DNA from: Apostichopus japonicus | Lineage: Eukaryota > Echinodermata > Holothuroidea > Aspidochirotida > Stichopodidae | NCBI RefSeq assembly: GCF_037975245.1 | Contig: NC_092569.1 | Location: 26,715,168-26,779,167 of the forward strand | DNA length: 64,000 bases | Direction of reading: 5' to 3' | The notes under the pieces: generated by a model | Seen by the model: the letters and a program-made list of their open reading frames with translations, nothing else | The model's database searches: none | Told to the model about the DNA's origin: nothing | Made by a program: the position numbers and the translations under genes | Shown: piece by piece, positions 32,101 through 41,904 of the stretch | How positions within the stretch are numbered: the first letter of the stretch is position 1 | Layout of the letters: every line of letters begins with the position of its first letter

Positions 32101-35096
32101 ATGTCATGATGCTAAATCACAGTAGGTGGTCTGTTATGTCATGCCGATAAATGACAGTAGTATAATAAAATATATACCTATATATAGAAAAAAATGTATA
32201 CCTACTGTACATATACAAATTATATAAATATACCTATATATACTAAATATGTTGACGGTCAACTTAGTTTCTTGTATTTTGTAGGATGATGATTTCACAG
32301 ACAAATAAAACCCTCCAGACTATCTTTACCACACTAAATTTTGCAAACAACTTTTGGAGTGCTATACCTTCTAACACAAGAACGATGTCTCACACAAGTC
32401 CACTCTCTATCTGAAGCAAACAATGTTTTCCTGCATTGGTAAATGTCAATCGTGCTAGTAGTAAGTTGGCCTTACATAGTCTTACCAGATGATTACCCCT
32501 AGGTGACATACAGTGAAGGGATAATAAGTGCTTGGTTCTCAGTTAAATTGATTAAGCAGCAGTTTCCTCCTTTGGAGCACGGAGGAATTCTCCTTCTACT
32601 TGAAACAAATACTATAAACTTATAATAACGCACAAACTTCCAGCTCTCCTATGAAATAAATTATGGACAAGACAGTTTGGTAATGTTTGCTTCTTGCGGC
32701 AAGATAGAAAAAAGAACCAAAAAATCAGCTACCTTTGATGTTCAAGATGTACTTCAATTATCATCTGTGCATTTTTTTGGTGCTGTTTTTTTGTTGTTTT
32801 TAAAACCCGAACGTTCAGACCCAAGTTTCCAGTGGTTTCTTTAAAAAATACTGTAGCATTCCTTATAAATTAATCTCAAGTACCCATTTGCAGAATTGCT
32901 TTGGAAATGTTTAAGTTATGGCTTTGGAAAGTGCATCGATATGTAGAAAAGTCATTGAAATCTGAGACACCTAGAGTGAAATTTCAAGTCAGGGTCTCTC
33001 AACAGAAAACGTGAATTCAGTCTGACCTTTGAAGACAAAATCTCACCCATAACTGCACTATTCTGGTATATGCATGTATATGCTGAATACCCTACCATTC
33101 CACCCTGCCACATTTCATTTCATTTCTTTTATTTCATCATAGATACATAAGAACAATAGAACAAAGTGGTATAGTATAAACAGGACACTAGAAAAACAAT
33201 AGCAGTTTATCAAGCTAGCGACCAAAAATTAACCAATAACAATGAAAGAAAGAAACAAGGTAGAGTGTAGAGAAAAATAAACATGAGATTTTATCAATAC
33301 TCAGTCAGCGTAGTTTTCAATTAGGTGGGCTTTTAGTTTGCGCTTAAACGTTACATAAGATTTAACATTGCTGAAACTAGGTTTGGATAGAGTCTGTTTC
33401 TACTGTCATACACTGTACTGGTTACTATGTAAAGTTATTAACTACTTTGAAGATTACTAACACATATTCCCTTGCCATCTAAATTAAAAAAACAAAAAAA
33501 CATAGATCTCACAGACTATATTCGCATTTATATTATGAGCTGTTTCATTCAGGTGGGACTCCTATTGTTTGGTAGACAATAGCCTGAGCCTGCCGCAGTT
33601 GAATATTTATTTGTTGTCTGAAGTCTTTGGAGGTGACTATGTGATGTCATTAGCGATATTTGTAAGTCACTAGATTGTTCTCCCATTATGTCATCGAACT
33701 TTGAGATTTGTAGCGTCCCTGCATAGCCTTTGTTGCAACCGATCTTGTTTTTTTGCTCTGGCTTAGTTAATTATGTGAGAATCCCGGCTCTTCAAAGGAT
33801 TCCTGACCGCCTCAAAGTGCTTAAGAAAAATAGGTTTTGAGATTGCTCTAACGCACACCACAGATTGGAAAATAGTGGAATTATGACAAAAGCGTCACCA
33901 TGACTACCCACGACTACTTCTTGGAAATAACCTATACAATATCAAATTACACAATAAGGTTTAAACATTTTCCTAAGTTAGGTTCAATATCACTTTGATC
34001 TTTTGTATGCAACCATCAGTTTCTTTGACAAAAAAAAATGACACAAGAAAACTTGGTTATCACAGCACTTCTTACAAGAAAATGAAAAAGACACATATTT
34101 GGTGACATAGGATCAATATCACTATACCACACCATTTACTTTAAAAGCAAAACAAAAAGGCAGTTGTGGAAAAACGTCTTTCGAGAACATAACAAAACCA
34201 ATGCATATTTGTGTTTAGTATCAAGCAAGGTCTTACCTTTTCACTGGTGAGATACTTAGCAAAGAAAACTGATGATTTGTCTTGAACGTTCGGCTTCTGT
34301 TTTGTTGTCATCGGTTCTTTGCCTTTTGTCGTCGTCGACGACGACGACGTGGAGTCTGTCTCTAACTTCATGCTACTGCAGGCGGCGAGAACGGAACGAG
34401 TATTCTGTGCAGAGTATTTCCAAGAGTTAAGTCAGTTAATTCAGAAATATAGAGGAGTGTACCCGTTATATTAAACTCAGTCTTAAAATGGGATCAAGAT
34501 CTAGAATCGTAAACGGGTGGAAAGAGGTTGGTATAAATGGTTTTTATACCCTTTGGAAAGCAAAATATTCTCATTAAAATACATTTATTGACAAGTTTGG
34601 TTACAGGCTGCTGCAAAAGAATTTTTCATATTAAGTTTGACAAAATTACTGATACTGTTAGGAAAGGGGGGAAAAATACACAACTATATGAAGTTCATTA
34701 GCCCCACCTATCATAGTATGTCCCTTAGCAATGCCAAGGAAACGAAAAGAAAAACGTGCAATTTTCCCACCCCCCAAAAATCAAATAAACCATGAATTGT
34801 GTGGCTCATACAATAACATAAACAATTTCTTACCACCATCTAGGGTCAGAACGGTCCATAAGAAAAGTAGATTTTTAGTTATAATGCAATTTAAGGTACG
34901 TCCAATTATGAGATTGTTAGATTGCATTGCCTAAGATTGATATACATAAGTTTACCTTCATAAACTGTTTCCATTTATCCTTGGTGTAGCACTGCACGGG
35001 ATCCCTGAAGTAGTCTTGCAGGGACCAGAACTTACGATACAGCTGGTAGTCGATGTGGTGTGAGGATGGTCCTTCACTCATCTCACCCTCTTCATA
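22886..35096 (-). CDS. THOC1: THO complex subunit 1 (THOC1), C-terminal 476 aa visible
   Basis: Eleven exons (5' to 3' on minus: 35096-34956, 34404-34237, 31425-31325, 30609-30492, 29519-29449, 28370-28341, 28012-27878, 27165-27082, 26175-26016, 24065-23942, 23184-22886) total 1431 nt and all phases agree. The translation follows vertebrate THOC1 along its length: HIDYQLYRKFWSLQDYFRDP, FFAKYLTSEK, VLVQFLILFQYL, KNEGCPSFVKEK, ELTRLWN, FFEEAIEQADPE, NNSNYAWQALRLLARRSPHF, and a C-terminal death domain (about the last 90 residues, WKTLAVELGLTEDEI...). THOC1 is a core subunit of the nuclear THO/TREX complex that couples transcription to mRNA packaging and export. Human THOC1 is about 657 aa, so roughly 200 N-terminal residues are missing; no exon for them was found on this strand up to 44.4 kb. 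A Penelope-like element abuts the first visible exon. Confidence 0.95.
23185..23941. other. THOC1 intron 10
   Basis: No gene. 23560-23880 is unusually A/C-rich on the plus strand with recurring CAACTC, CCAACT and GACCAA words, probably a decayed short tandem repeat. Confidence 0.4.
23942..24065 (-). CDS. THOC1: THOC1 exon, acidic linker before death domain
   Basis: Acceptor CTCCTTGCAG, donor GAAG|GTATAA. Encodes PHSDMSNKITVSNIHLQQF and an acidic segment ending NDELLKAGEE, corresponding to the acidic spacer of THOC1. Confidence 0.85.
24066..26015. other. THOC1 intron 9
   Basis: Contains a C/G tract near 24735-24755 and the 36-bp tandem repeat listed at 25157-25335. The open frames at 24910-25272 are the repeat read through, not genes. 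Confidence 0.5.
25157..25335. repeat. Minisatellite, about 36-bp unit, five copies
   Basis: GACCATYGGCCCTGTGACCT then GGTCAGCCAGATGTTT recurs five times with few changes. Confidence 0.85.
26016..26175 (-). CDS. THOC1: THOC1 exon (NNSNYAWQALRLLARRSPHF)
   Basis: Acceptor TTTTTTCGACTCAG, donor CCG|GTAAGT. Carries the most conserved C-terminal helical block of THOC1 and ends YLELMATKLAKEMP. Confidence 0.95.
27082..27165 (-). CDS. THOC1: THOC1 exon (FFEEAIEQADPE)
   Basis: Acceptor CTTCTTGCAG, donor AA|GTGAGT, phase 2 in and 2 out. Encodes MYLPSLETFFEEAIEQADPE and MIEDDFK. Confidence 0.95.
27878..28012 (-). CDS. THOC1: THOC1 exon (PRKRTLGEE...ELTRLWN)
   Basis: Acceptor GATCCTTTTAG, donor AG|GTAAGA. 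Encodes a basic PRKRT start (likely nuclear localisation), then MGSPELTRLWNQSSNNLEAC. Confidence 0.95.
28341..28370 (-). CDS. THOC1: THOC1 30-nt microexon
   Basis: GCC...GGAG between GCTCTTACCAG and GTATGA encodes (K)PKEESEPNR(R). Phases 2 in and 2 out fit both neighbours exactly, and the position matches the poorly conserved basic segment before RKR in other THOC1 proteins. Confidence 0.8.
29217..29345. repeat. Dispersed repeat with GCGCACATAT...CTCAAGGCGC
   Basis: TAATAATAACAGTCATAATC then GATTTATAATGCGCACATAT and GGGGTGCTCAAGGCGC. This resembles widespread invertebrate repeats with an AGCGC...GCTCAAGGCGC signature; no superfamily assigned. Confidence 0.4.
29449..29519 (-). CDS. THOC1: THOC1 exon (HILDREEHWNNWKNEGCPSF)
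   Basis: Acceptor TTCTCTCTTAG, donor AA|GTAAGT. The WKNEGCPSF motif is a THOC1 hallmark. Confidence 0.95.
30492..30609 (-). CDS. THOC1: THOC1 exon (VLTEEMQLFM...PPDG)
   Basis: Acceptor TCATTCCTCTAG, donor AAG|GTAGTA. Encodes ATLVLTEEMQLFMKTTLDKV and YELLKETPPDGQKF; the x-PPDG turn is conserved. Confidence 0.95.
30640..30790. repeat. A/C-rich minisatellite, about 37-bp unit, four copies
   Basis: ACAAAACACATCCCCCACAA then ACACACAAAAGAAA recurs four times; it creates spurious frames on both strands. Confidence 0.85.
30925..31140. repeat. Dispersed repeat fragment
   Basis: ATATATAGCGCAGAAAAATT, then GCGTTTTGAGTTTGGACTTG and GATGGCCGAGGGTCTAA resemble the inner part of common invertebrate repeats linked to the GCTCAAGGCGC type seen at 29217. 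Assignment from memory only. Confidence 0.35.
31325..31425 (-). CDS. THOC1: THOC1 exon (LFDLQLSD...FLILFQYL)
   Basis: Acceptor CATTCCTTGCAG, donor AC|GTACGG, phase 0 in and 2 out. Encodes LFDLQLSDSSFRRYVLVQFL and ILFQYLSQQVKFKT. It contains no start codon and could easily be missed. Confidence 0.95.
31627..32160. repeat. Minisatellite, about 35-bp unit, about 15 copies
   Basis: Unit ACCACAGTAGGTGGTCTGTG + ATGTCATGATGATAA. Each unit can fold (ACCAC-AGTAG-GTGGT or CACAG...CTGTG). Variants differ mainly in TGATGATAA versus TGACGCTAA. In THOC1 intron 2. Confidence 0.9.
32161..34236. other. Rest of THOC1 intron 2
   Basis: AT-rich intron. 33100-33375 begins with (CATTT)n-like repeats followed by TCATCATAGATACATAAGAA, which looks like the 3' tail of a retroelement on the minus strand, but no coding relic supports this. 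Nothing else recognised. Confidence 0.4.
34237..34404 (-). CDS. THOC1: THOC1 exon (SVLAACSSMKLE...FFAKYLTSEK)
   Basis: 168 nt, phase 0 to 0, acceptor ATACTCTGCACAG, donor AAG|GTAAGA. Start chosen at 34404, not at the internal ATG (34371), because NTRSVLAACSSMKLETD aligns with the EVLAVFKSYKLDD region of vertebrate THOC1 and the phase fits. A poly-Ser/Thr run comes from CGACGACGACG. Confidence 0.9.
34956..35096 (-). CDS. THOC1: THOC1 first visible exon (HIDYQLYRKFWSLQDYF)
   Basis: Acceptor TTTTGTTATTTCTATGGAG, donor AAG|GTAAAC, phase 0 to 0, 47 codons starting YEEGEMSEG. The acidic EEGEM start and the LYRKFWSLQDYFR block are highly conserved THOC1 features. The acceptor is less certain than the rest because the intron upstream is occupied by a retroelement. 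Confidence 0.9.
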
Positions 35097-35104
35097 CTCC
35101 ATAG

Positions 35105-35830
35105 AAATAACAAAATAACACTTATTACCCAAAACAATATCAAGAAACAAACGAGAATTAATAGAAAAGGAATTCGCAAAAAAGGGGAATTCTTTTTAAT
35201 GGGGCGTAAATGTTCGGTGACGCGGTCAGCAAGTCTGCGTTTACTTTCCGCCTCATATAAGACTGTACAATTTGTGCAGACGATAATATAGACGACACTA
35301 ATTAGAGATGCAAGTGAAATGATTGGTGACCAGAAAAGTATACTATTAGGGCCAATAATACTGGTTAGTTTGTCTTTAAATACGCATTTACAAGTGTTAC
35401 ATCTCTTGCGTTGACAAGGGTATATTCTCTGGTTCTGATAAACGTTTGTGAGGGAGTGGATGTGTGATGGCCGGACCAGGTGATTAGAAATATTACGGTC
35501 CCGTTTATATGACATTAAAGGAAAATATGGAAATATCTCCTTCAGATCCATCTTGTTGCTGAGAATAGACGGATTTTCTCCTTGGGTACCCTCTCCCCTA
35601 AAGGTCTTCATTCCAAGTTTAATTTTCTTCAGTTCTCTCCCTCAGCTAATCCCCTTGTCATTATCCTCATTTCATATTCCTCTTCTCCCTTCCGTTCAGT
35701 GTGTGGTTCTCTTATTCATTTGAGACTGTGTGTTTTATCGTGTCTTGTTAGTTGTACTTTTGTATACCTCGTTGAAGGGTTTATACCCGAAACGTAGTAA
35801 TTTAATAAATTTGCTCTTGCATAGTATCAA
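35105..35830 (-). mobile_element. Penelope-like retroelement fragment (GIY-YIG endonuclease end)
   Basis: The minus frame 35611-35078 encodes IYPCQRKRCNTCKCVF, then VVYIIVCTNC-x-LYEAESKRRLADRVTEHLR. This is the Cys-rich region and GIY-YIG-type endonuclease region of Penelope-like elements (canonical VVYxIxCxxCxxxYIGETxRRLxxRxxEH). The GIY-YIG Gly is changed (YEAES), so it is probably inactive. On the plus strand, GAAGGGTTTATACCCGAAAC then GTAGTAATTTAATAAATTTG (35773-35815) is the typical terminal sequence of such elements but in the opposite orientation, suggesting a rearranged or inverted end. It abuts THOC1 coding sequence. Confidence 0.75.
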
Positions 35831-35882
35831 CCATGTTTTCGAGCTCCATGTATTACTATCCTATGCAACGCAGTATTTCGAG

Positions 35883-35884
<2 letters not shown>

Positions 35885-35946
<62 letters not shown>

Positions 35947-35950
35947 TTAA

Positions 35951-35992
<42 letters not shown>

Positions 35993-36009
35993 ATATATAT
36001 ATATATAAT
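35885..36009. repeat. (TA)n microsatellite
   Basis: Nearly pure TA/AT dinucleotide repeat with one AAATTTAAATATAAAT interruption. Confidence 0.95.
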
Positions 36010-36619
36010 AATAAAAAGTAAGATTTAGCAACAGCTGACATGTACTTTACTACTCTACTCGGTTTAATTTCACGATTCTTCGAAAATTTCATGAGAGTTT
36101 ACACTAAATAAAATATCGCACCATAAAACCATTTTATCGGAGAGCAGGCCTACGCTTGTGTAATACAATAACAGAGATATATCAATCATATACATGCATG
36201 CAACAAAGCAAAGATAAATGAAAGAATAGGATGATAAGAGAAAGTTGAAAAGAGGCAGAGTGGTCAGTGTGTTTACTTATGAATCTTCTTAGAAATCAAT
36301 AAACGATGTTTTATAGAGATTCAAAATGATGCATGAGGGATTTCTAAAACTTATTAAAAATATGATATGTGATCACTCATCCGTTGACAATATAACCGTT
36401 ATATTATTATAGATATAGTTCAGGGTAAAGACAAAATCACACCTGCATATATTACACTGAGGGTGAAATGAAAAGCTGTATTTTGAGCTGTATAGGGTTA
36501 AGTTGATTTTGTTAGATTCTGACCAAGTCTCAGTTTAGTTGCACATAATTTGTTACCACATAATATCTCACTAAGTTGTCGATATGGTTGTCACGTCACT
36601 GCTGAATCGAACACAGTAG
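36010..36619. other. No feature recognised
   Basis: AT-rich DNA without frames, element ends or RNA genes that I can support. Confidence 0.5.
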
Positions 36620-36950
36620 AAGCAACACAGCATCGTACAACCGATCACATCACCGAACAATCGACCACAACACCATACAATCGATCACATAACCGTACAA
36701 TCGATCACATGACAGTACAATCGATCAAATCACAGTACAGTCGATCACATCACAGTACAATAGATCACATCACAGTACAGTCGATCACATCACAGTATAA
36801 TCGATCAAATCACAGTACAGTCGATTACATCACCGTACAGTCGATCACATCACAGTACAGTCGATCACATCACAGTACGATCGATCACAACACCATACAA
36901 TTGATCACATCACCGTAGAATCGAACTCGTCACTGTACAATCGATCGCAT
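36620..36950. repeat. Satellite, 20-bp unit, about 17 copies
   Basis: Unit CGATCACATCACAGTACAGT, head to tail with no spacers. The predicted Arg/Ser/His/Ile-rich protein across it is a by-product of the repeat. Ends in (TG)n. Confidence 0.9.
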
Positions 36951-36969
36951 TGCCATGTGTGTGTGTGTG

Positions 36970-37784
36970 TAGGTCTGCGTATCCATGTTACTCTGTAAAT
37001 GAAATTTATTCCGCTTTAACTTTTCATTTATTTTGTATGAAAAGCCCGTTCTGTTTTATGAGTGTATTTAAATATTATAATTATCATTTTTGTTATGAAA
37101 GGCCTATATAGTTGGAGCAATAAACCCTGATGAACCGCGTTTGATTAATATGACATTTACTTACGGGGTTTTATTAATCATGAGTTTTTAAGGCTTATTA
37201 TATATTCTATTTAAAAATTGAATTTCTTTTTTATATCGTCTACCATGTTCAAAACGTGATATCTGTGCTATTATCAGAAGCAATTACCGCATCGCTGAGA
37301 ATTAATATTCTCTTTATGATAACGAGAGCTTTTTCTTTCTGATTTTAAACAATGAGATGAGCCTATACAAAAAATTTGATGTAACTTTATGAGATATGGA
37401 AGACCACTGTTGTATATGTTCATGGATTTACAACTATATGATATAGTATAAAGGAAGTAATATCCAAAGATTAATCACTAATTCGTATATTGACGTAGCG
37501 TCCATTTTGGTTCACGAGTTGGTACAAAACTCCAATGTTTTGTAGATATTTATTCCAGTTATTGGATGACTTTCATTGTTACCAACGAAAAAACCATTGT
37601 GACATAAACCAGTTGAGTTTGAGAAAGGAGCTTCCACAAATATTTTCTTGTGGAGTTTTTAATGCTGTCAGAGCTCAGCCGTCGCATAATAACTGTTCAA
37701 ATAATATGTTTAAAAAAAATCGTGCAAAAGTGCTCCTTTCCATAAATTTTAGCGCAATTTTCTGAATGACATAACAATTTCCCC
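36970..37784. other. No feature recognised
   Basis: AT-rich; the open frame at 37535-37765 shows no family motif. Confidence 0.4.
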
Positions 37785-38072
37785 CAGTGGCGTACTAAGC
37801 GGGTGGGGGTGGGGGTCCGCCCGGATTTCCGTCAGGGAGGTGCCATGCTACAGCCCCCATGCCCCCCAATTCCTTATTGTTTTTGTAAATCATTGTGTAA
37901 TCAGTTCAAGGCTTTGCCAAAGATAGCATCATTTTGCATTTAAGTCACCTTACATTAAACACAATTTTCTCAAAGGGGAGGGGGAAGCCTTAGGCCCCCA
38001 GGCCGGAATTCCCGGCACGGGGTGACAAGGAAGAATTCGCCACGGGTGCCAGCTATTCTAGGTACGCCACTG
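37785..38072. mobile_element. hAT-like MITE, 288 bp, decayed target duplication
   Basis: Ends CAGTGGCGTACTAAG and CTAGGTACGCCACTG are inverted. The 8-bp flanks ATTTCCCC and GATTCACC agree at 5 of 8 positions, so the duplication has decayed. G-rich left and C-rich right interior resemble the other elements of this type in the window. No coding capacity. Confidence 0.65.
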
Positions 38073-38203
38073 GATTCACCATATTGTTATATATATAGTT
38101 TCTTTTCTTGTTCCTTTATACCCTTGTTGGCTATAACTTGGAGTATTCCTATTCAGTGGAGTCAAAAGGTTACCGACCTACGACAGGCTCATTTTTTTCC
38201 GTT

Positions 38204-38345
38204 GGCACCATGGATGTACACGTAATCATGCAAGGTATATCGGCCATGGCACCATGGATGTACACGTAATCATGCAAGGTATAACGGCCATGGCACCATG
38301 GATGTACACGTAATCATGCAAGGTATAAGGCCCATGGCACCATTT
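38204..38345. repeat. Tandem repeat, 44-bp unit, three copies
   Basis: GGCACCATGGATGTACACGT then AATCATGCAAGGTATA-CGGCCAT recurs at 38204, 38248 and 38292 almost unchanged, so the array is young. Confidence 0.95.
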
Positions 38346-38880
38346 CTTTTCTATTTACCCGTTGTGATAAATCTGGTATAAATGGAGGCGTTATCGTTGG
38401 TCAAGATGATATGAAATGAGGACCAGAAAGGGGGAGGGGACTGACCAGTTGGCCAATCGGAGTGGTGGGGGATGGTGGGGGGGGGGAGGTTATTAGCCGC
38501 CAAATCAAATTCGATATTCAGCAATTGTAGTACAATATTTATTCTATAGTTCTACCCTACGCGTGTAGTTATCACTAAGAGAGTAAACGAAAGAAGTACA
38601 ACGTCTACAAGCTCTTAAAGCATAAAAGAATATATATGTTTTTTAGCTTCACTCACATTCAAGCAGGTTTGGTTATTATTTAAGGATGAATTTAGTCTTA
38701 ATACGTCATATTGACTGTCCAAGAAATAGGAATGAGTTGAGTGTAGGTAATGTTTCTGTATATAGTCTGGTTTGCGATATATTAATCTTTAAAGTATGCT
38801 CAAGTCCTGGAATGCTCCTTTAAGAATAAGTCGATGATGACGTCAGTTCCTCAGTGTAGGCCTAAATGTTAATCCATTGT

Positions 38881-39640
38881 TTAACAAGAGCACAGCGGGC
38901 ACTATGGTTCATCGCTTAGTGGAATATTTAATAATGTTTGTCCTCACCCAAACTCATCATATTTATGCCCACATGTACCAGCTATTATAACCAACAACTG
39001 TATTCCACGTTTGGTCTTACAATCCGATTTAAGATTGTGGAGTTATTGGAAGTTTAATATTTTGGCCTCTCTCCAAACAAGAGCTCAAAGGGCACAATGG
39101 TTCTTTGCTTAGTGGAATATTAAAGCGTTGTATGTCCTCACCCAATATCATAATATTTATGCCCACATGTACCAGATTTAACCAACAACTGTATTCCATG
39201 TTTGGGTACAATCTGATTTAAGGTTGTGGAGTTATTGGAATTTTAATATTTTGGCCCCTCTCCAAACAAGAGCTCAACGGGCACTATGGTTCCTTGCTTA
39301 GTGGATTATTAAAGTGTTGTATGTCCTCACCCAATATCATAATATTTATGCCCACATGTACCAGATTTAACCAACAACTGTATTCCATGTTTGGTCTTAC
39401 AATCCGATTTAAGGTTGTGGAGTTATTAGAATTTTAATATTTTGGCCTCTCTCCAAATAAGAGCTCAAAGGGCACAAAGGTTCCTTGCTTAGTGGAATAT
39501 TAAAGCGTTGTATGTCCTCACCCAATATCACAATATTTATGCCCACATGTACCAGATATTATAACCAACAACTGTATTCCATGTTTGGATACAATCTGAT
39601 TTAAGGTTTTGGCGTTATTGGAATTTTAAAATTTTGGTCG
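38881..39640. repeat. Tandem repeat, about 190-bp unit, four copies
   Basis: Units start near 38884, 39076, 39266 and 39457 with AACAAGAGCTCAAAGGGCAC, and include GTATGTCCTCACCCAATATC, GCCCACATGTACCAGATTTA and GGTTGTGGAGTTATTGGAAT. A local amplification within the dispersed TGACCTCATTAATATTCAT family. Confidence 0.9.
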
Positions 39641-39880
39641 CTCCCCAAATACTTGGCCCAATAAAATTTGAATCTAAATGGCCCCAAAAATATTTGGCCC
39701 AAATAAAGTGGCTAAAAGATATAATTGCCAACTCCCCCAATATTGAATTCCAAAATCTGTGGACCCCAAAATATTGGGCCCCGCAAATTCGTGCCGGAAT
39801 GCATTTGAGGTGTAAATAAAACATTTGGGCCCACTCAGCCCAAATATGGGCTCAGGAGTTTTTGGGGCCCAGATGGCCTG
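39641..39880. repeat. GGCCC/CCAAATATT word-rich segment
   Basis: Short words TTGGCCCAA, CCCCAAAATATT, GGGCCC and their inverses recur irregularly on both strands. Open on several frames because of the low complexity; not coding in my view. Confidence 0.5.
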
Positions 39881-40140
39881 CATGTACCAGCTATTAACCA
39901 ACAAAGGTCTCAAGTTATTACAATGTAACTTTTTTACGTTTGACCCCATAACCTCATTAATATTCATAAGGTCAGTGCTAAAAACGATAGGGCACACCTC
40001 AGTATAATACATCCACATATATCCAACACTCCGTTGTTGGGTTATCGTGAATCAAAGCAAGTGTCACAGACGCACACACACGCTAACCCGACTGCATAGG
40101 TTCCTTTGCTTCCAGCAAGAAACCAAAAATGGCAATAACT
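39881..40140. repeat. 3' end of the dispersed repeat family
   Basis: TTTGACCCCATAACCTCATT then AATATTCATAAGGTCAGTGC, AAAACGATAGGGCACAC, and the closing (CACA)n with CCGACTGCATAGGTTCCTTT. It is the most complete 3' end of the family in this window. Confidence 0.75.
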
Positions 40141-41334
40141 CAACCAAAATATTGTTCCTGTAACTTCATATGAACAGCAGACCACCATTGGTCGACATTC
40201 AACACTATTTGTCATTGATAAACTGCTAATGTCAATTTAAACAAATATTTCAGGCTATTGGTCTTATTTTCCTATTGAGTTTTGTGTTGCATCTGAGAAA
40301 CTGAACTAAGGGATAGTGTATTAAACTAGTCCAGCCGCTTTACTTGATAGGCCTCGGATGTACTGAAGGATGTTTCTCAAATCTTTAAAGTTGTAACATC
40401 CTGGGGTGATAACAGAGTTGTTTAGCGGTCTATATACAAAAATTAATTTGGTGCTCTCAGTCAACCTTCAAGTTCTTTTCTGATGTTCACGCTCATTGAA
40501 TATTATTGTCGCTTCATAATGATCTCGTTCATGACTGTAAAAATGATGGTTGGAAATTTAGAATCAGTGGGCCTTATATATTTTTACAATAAAATTGTAT
40601 TCAGAACTTGGGATTAATCTCGACACTCTGTCCTGGGAGAGGATGTGAGGGTGGGTGTAGGCTATGGGCAGTGCCGTAACTCAGTGTAGCTGATGTGGAC
40701 TCATTTTGCCAGGGCCCTATGGTGAGTATGACCGATAACCGCCTGAAGATAAGTGTTTAAAATCAGAATATTTATTAGTTTCCTTAAACAATGTTCAGTT
40801 CGTCAAGTTCTCTCACAATAACCATCATATTAGGAATTCAAACCAAAACCTGTCCTCAACAGGGAAAGCCTGATAGTGCCATATATATATATGTCAGGAG
40901 GGGACAAGTTTAGGAAGTTCTCAGCCAAAACCAAACCATGACTGGGCTTAGGTGAACGCAGACTCTCCTTTATGTATATCTATTGCTGCACCAAGGGTAG
41001 ACTGCTCCCTGCAGCACCACTGGTAGGACCGGGCCAGGGAGTGGGGGGGGGGAGAGGAGAAGGGGGGGTTGATTGCATGTCACCTATTTTTATCTGATTA
41101 TGCTTCTGGTCGAGATGGCATAATACAGAGTTGTAATGAGACACCTCATCCTAAGTACAAGCACTGATCAGTGATTTTCCTTTTACCGTGCTGGCGCTAA
41201 TGACAGTAGGTCATGGGCCAGTCTGCCCTTGATGATGGCTCCCGGAAATGGATGGAACGAGTGACCAAAGAACATGGACAGAATAAGTGTTGACAATTAT
41301 TACGCTATGTTTATTTGATGAATCTTGCACTAAG
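40141..41334. other. No gene recognised
   Basis: Searched on the minus strand for N-terminal THOC1 exons without success. Contains a G-rich run (41040-41070) and a short (AT)n (40883-40892). Confidence 0.4.
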
Positions 41335-41396
41335 TAACAAATAAATAAATACATAAATACATATATTTATATATAATATATATCATTACGATTTTC

Positions 41397-41433
<37 letters not shown>

Positions 41434-41460
41434 TTTGCCTTTGTCGTTTACCTCCATTGC

Positions 41461-41750
41461 ATTAACATAAAGTCTGTTCAAAGTATCTCTTTCGAGATCC
41501 GGCTTTAGGAATCACAAATGATTTTCGATTTGGTTAGCATCATGTTTGATCTCGAGAGTAAGGCAAAATATGTCACCAAAAACAGAACTAGTATTGTACA
41601 ATACAGGTGACAAACGCCTACAGTGGAATTACGACCTTCCTTACCAGTTTCGAACCTCTGGACATACAATCAGCGTCCATAGCCTAGTGGTTAGGGTGTC
41701 CGCGTACAGAGCGGAAGGCCCGGGTTCGAATCCCGGTGGAGGCTGAAAGT
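41461..41750 (+). repeat. Direct repeat copy 1, carrying a tRNA-like 3' end
   Basis: About 290 bp, from ATTAACATAAAGTCTGTTCA to GGTGGAGGCTGAAAGTTT, flanked by (TA)n tracts. It repeats at 41899-42190 with about 95% identity by eye. The tRNA-like part sits at the 3' end, unlike a usual SINE. Confidence 0.9.
41673..41744 (+). tRNA. tRNA-like sequence / tRNA pseudogene, anticodon ACA
   Basis: Starts GCGTCCATAGCCTAGTGGTT (A box TAGCCTAGTGG) and has B box GGTTCGAATCC. By hand it folds to a cloverleaf: acceptor GCGTCCA/TGGAGGC (6 of 7 pairs), D arm, perfect anticodon stem TCCGC/GCGGA around a 7-nt loop GTACAGA, perfect T stem CCGGG/CCCGG. The loop gives anticodon ACA (Cys UGU), which animals normally do not use. 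Together with the repeat context this argues for a tRNA-derived repeat and not a working gene. Confidence 0.5.
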
Positions 41751-41830
41751 TTATATATATATATATATATATATATGAATGAAAAGCGTAATGAGTTGGA
41801 AAATCAAGAAGAGTAAAAAAAAGAAAATCG

Positions 41831-41898
<68 letters not shown>

Positions 41899-41904
<6 letters not shown>

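Noticed and set aside
35833-36021. Predicted Tyr/Ile-rich protein
   Set aside because: It is a translation of a (TA)n microsatellite.
36620-36950. Regular 20-bp repeats that could suggest a CRISPR-like array or a repetitive protein
   Set aside because: Units are contiguous without unique spacers, and the genome is eukaryotic. The open frame is forced by the repeat; this is a satellite.
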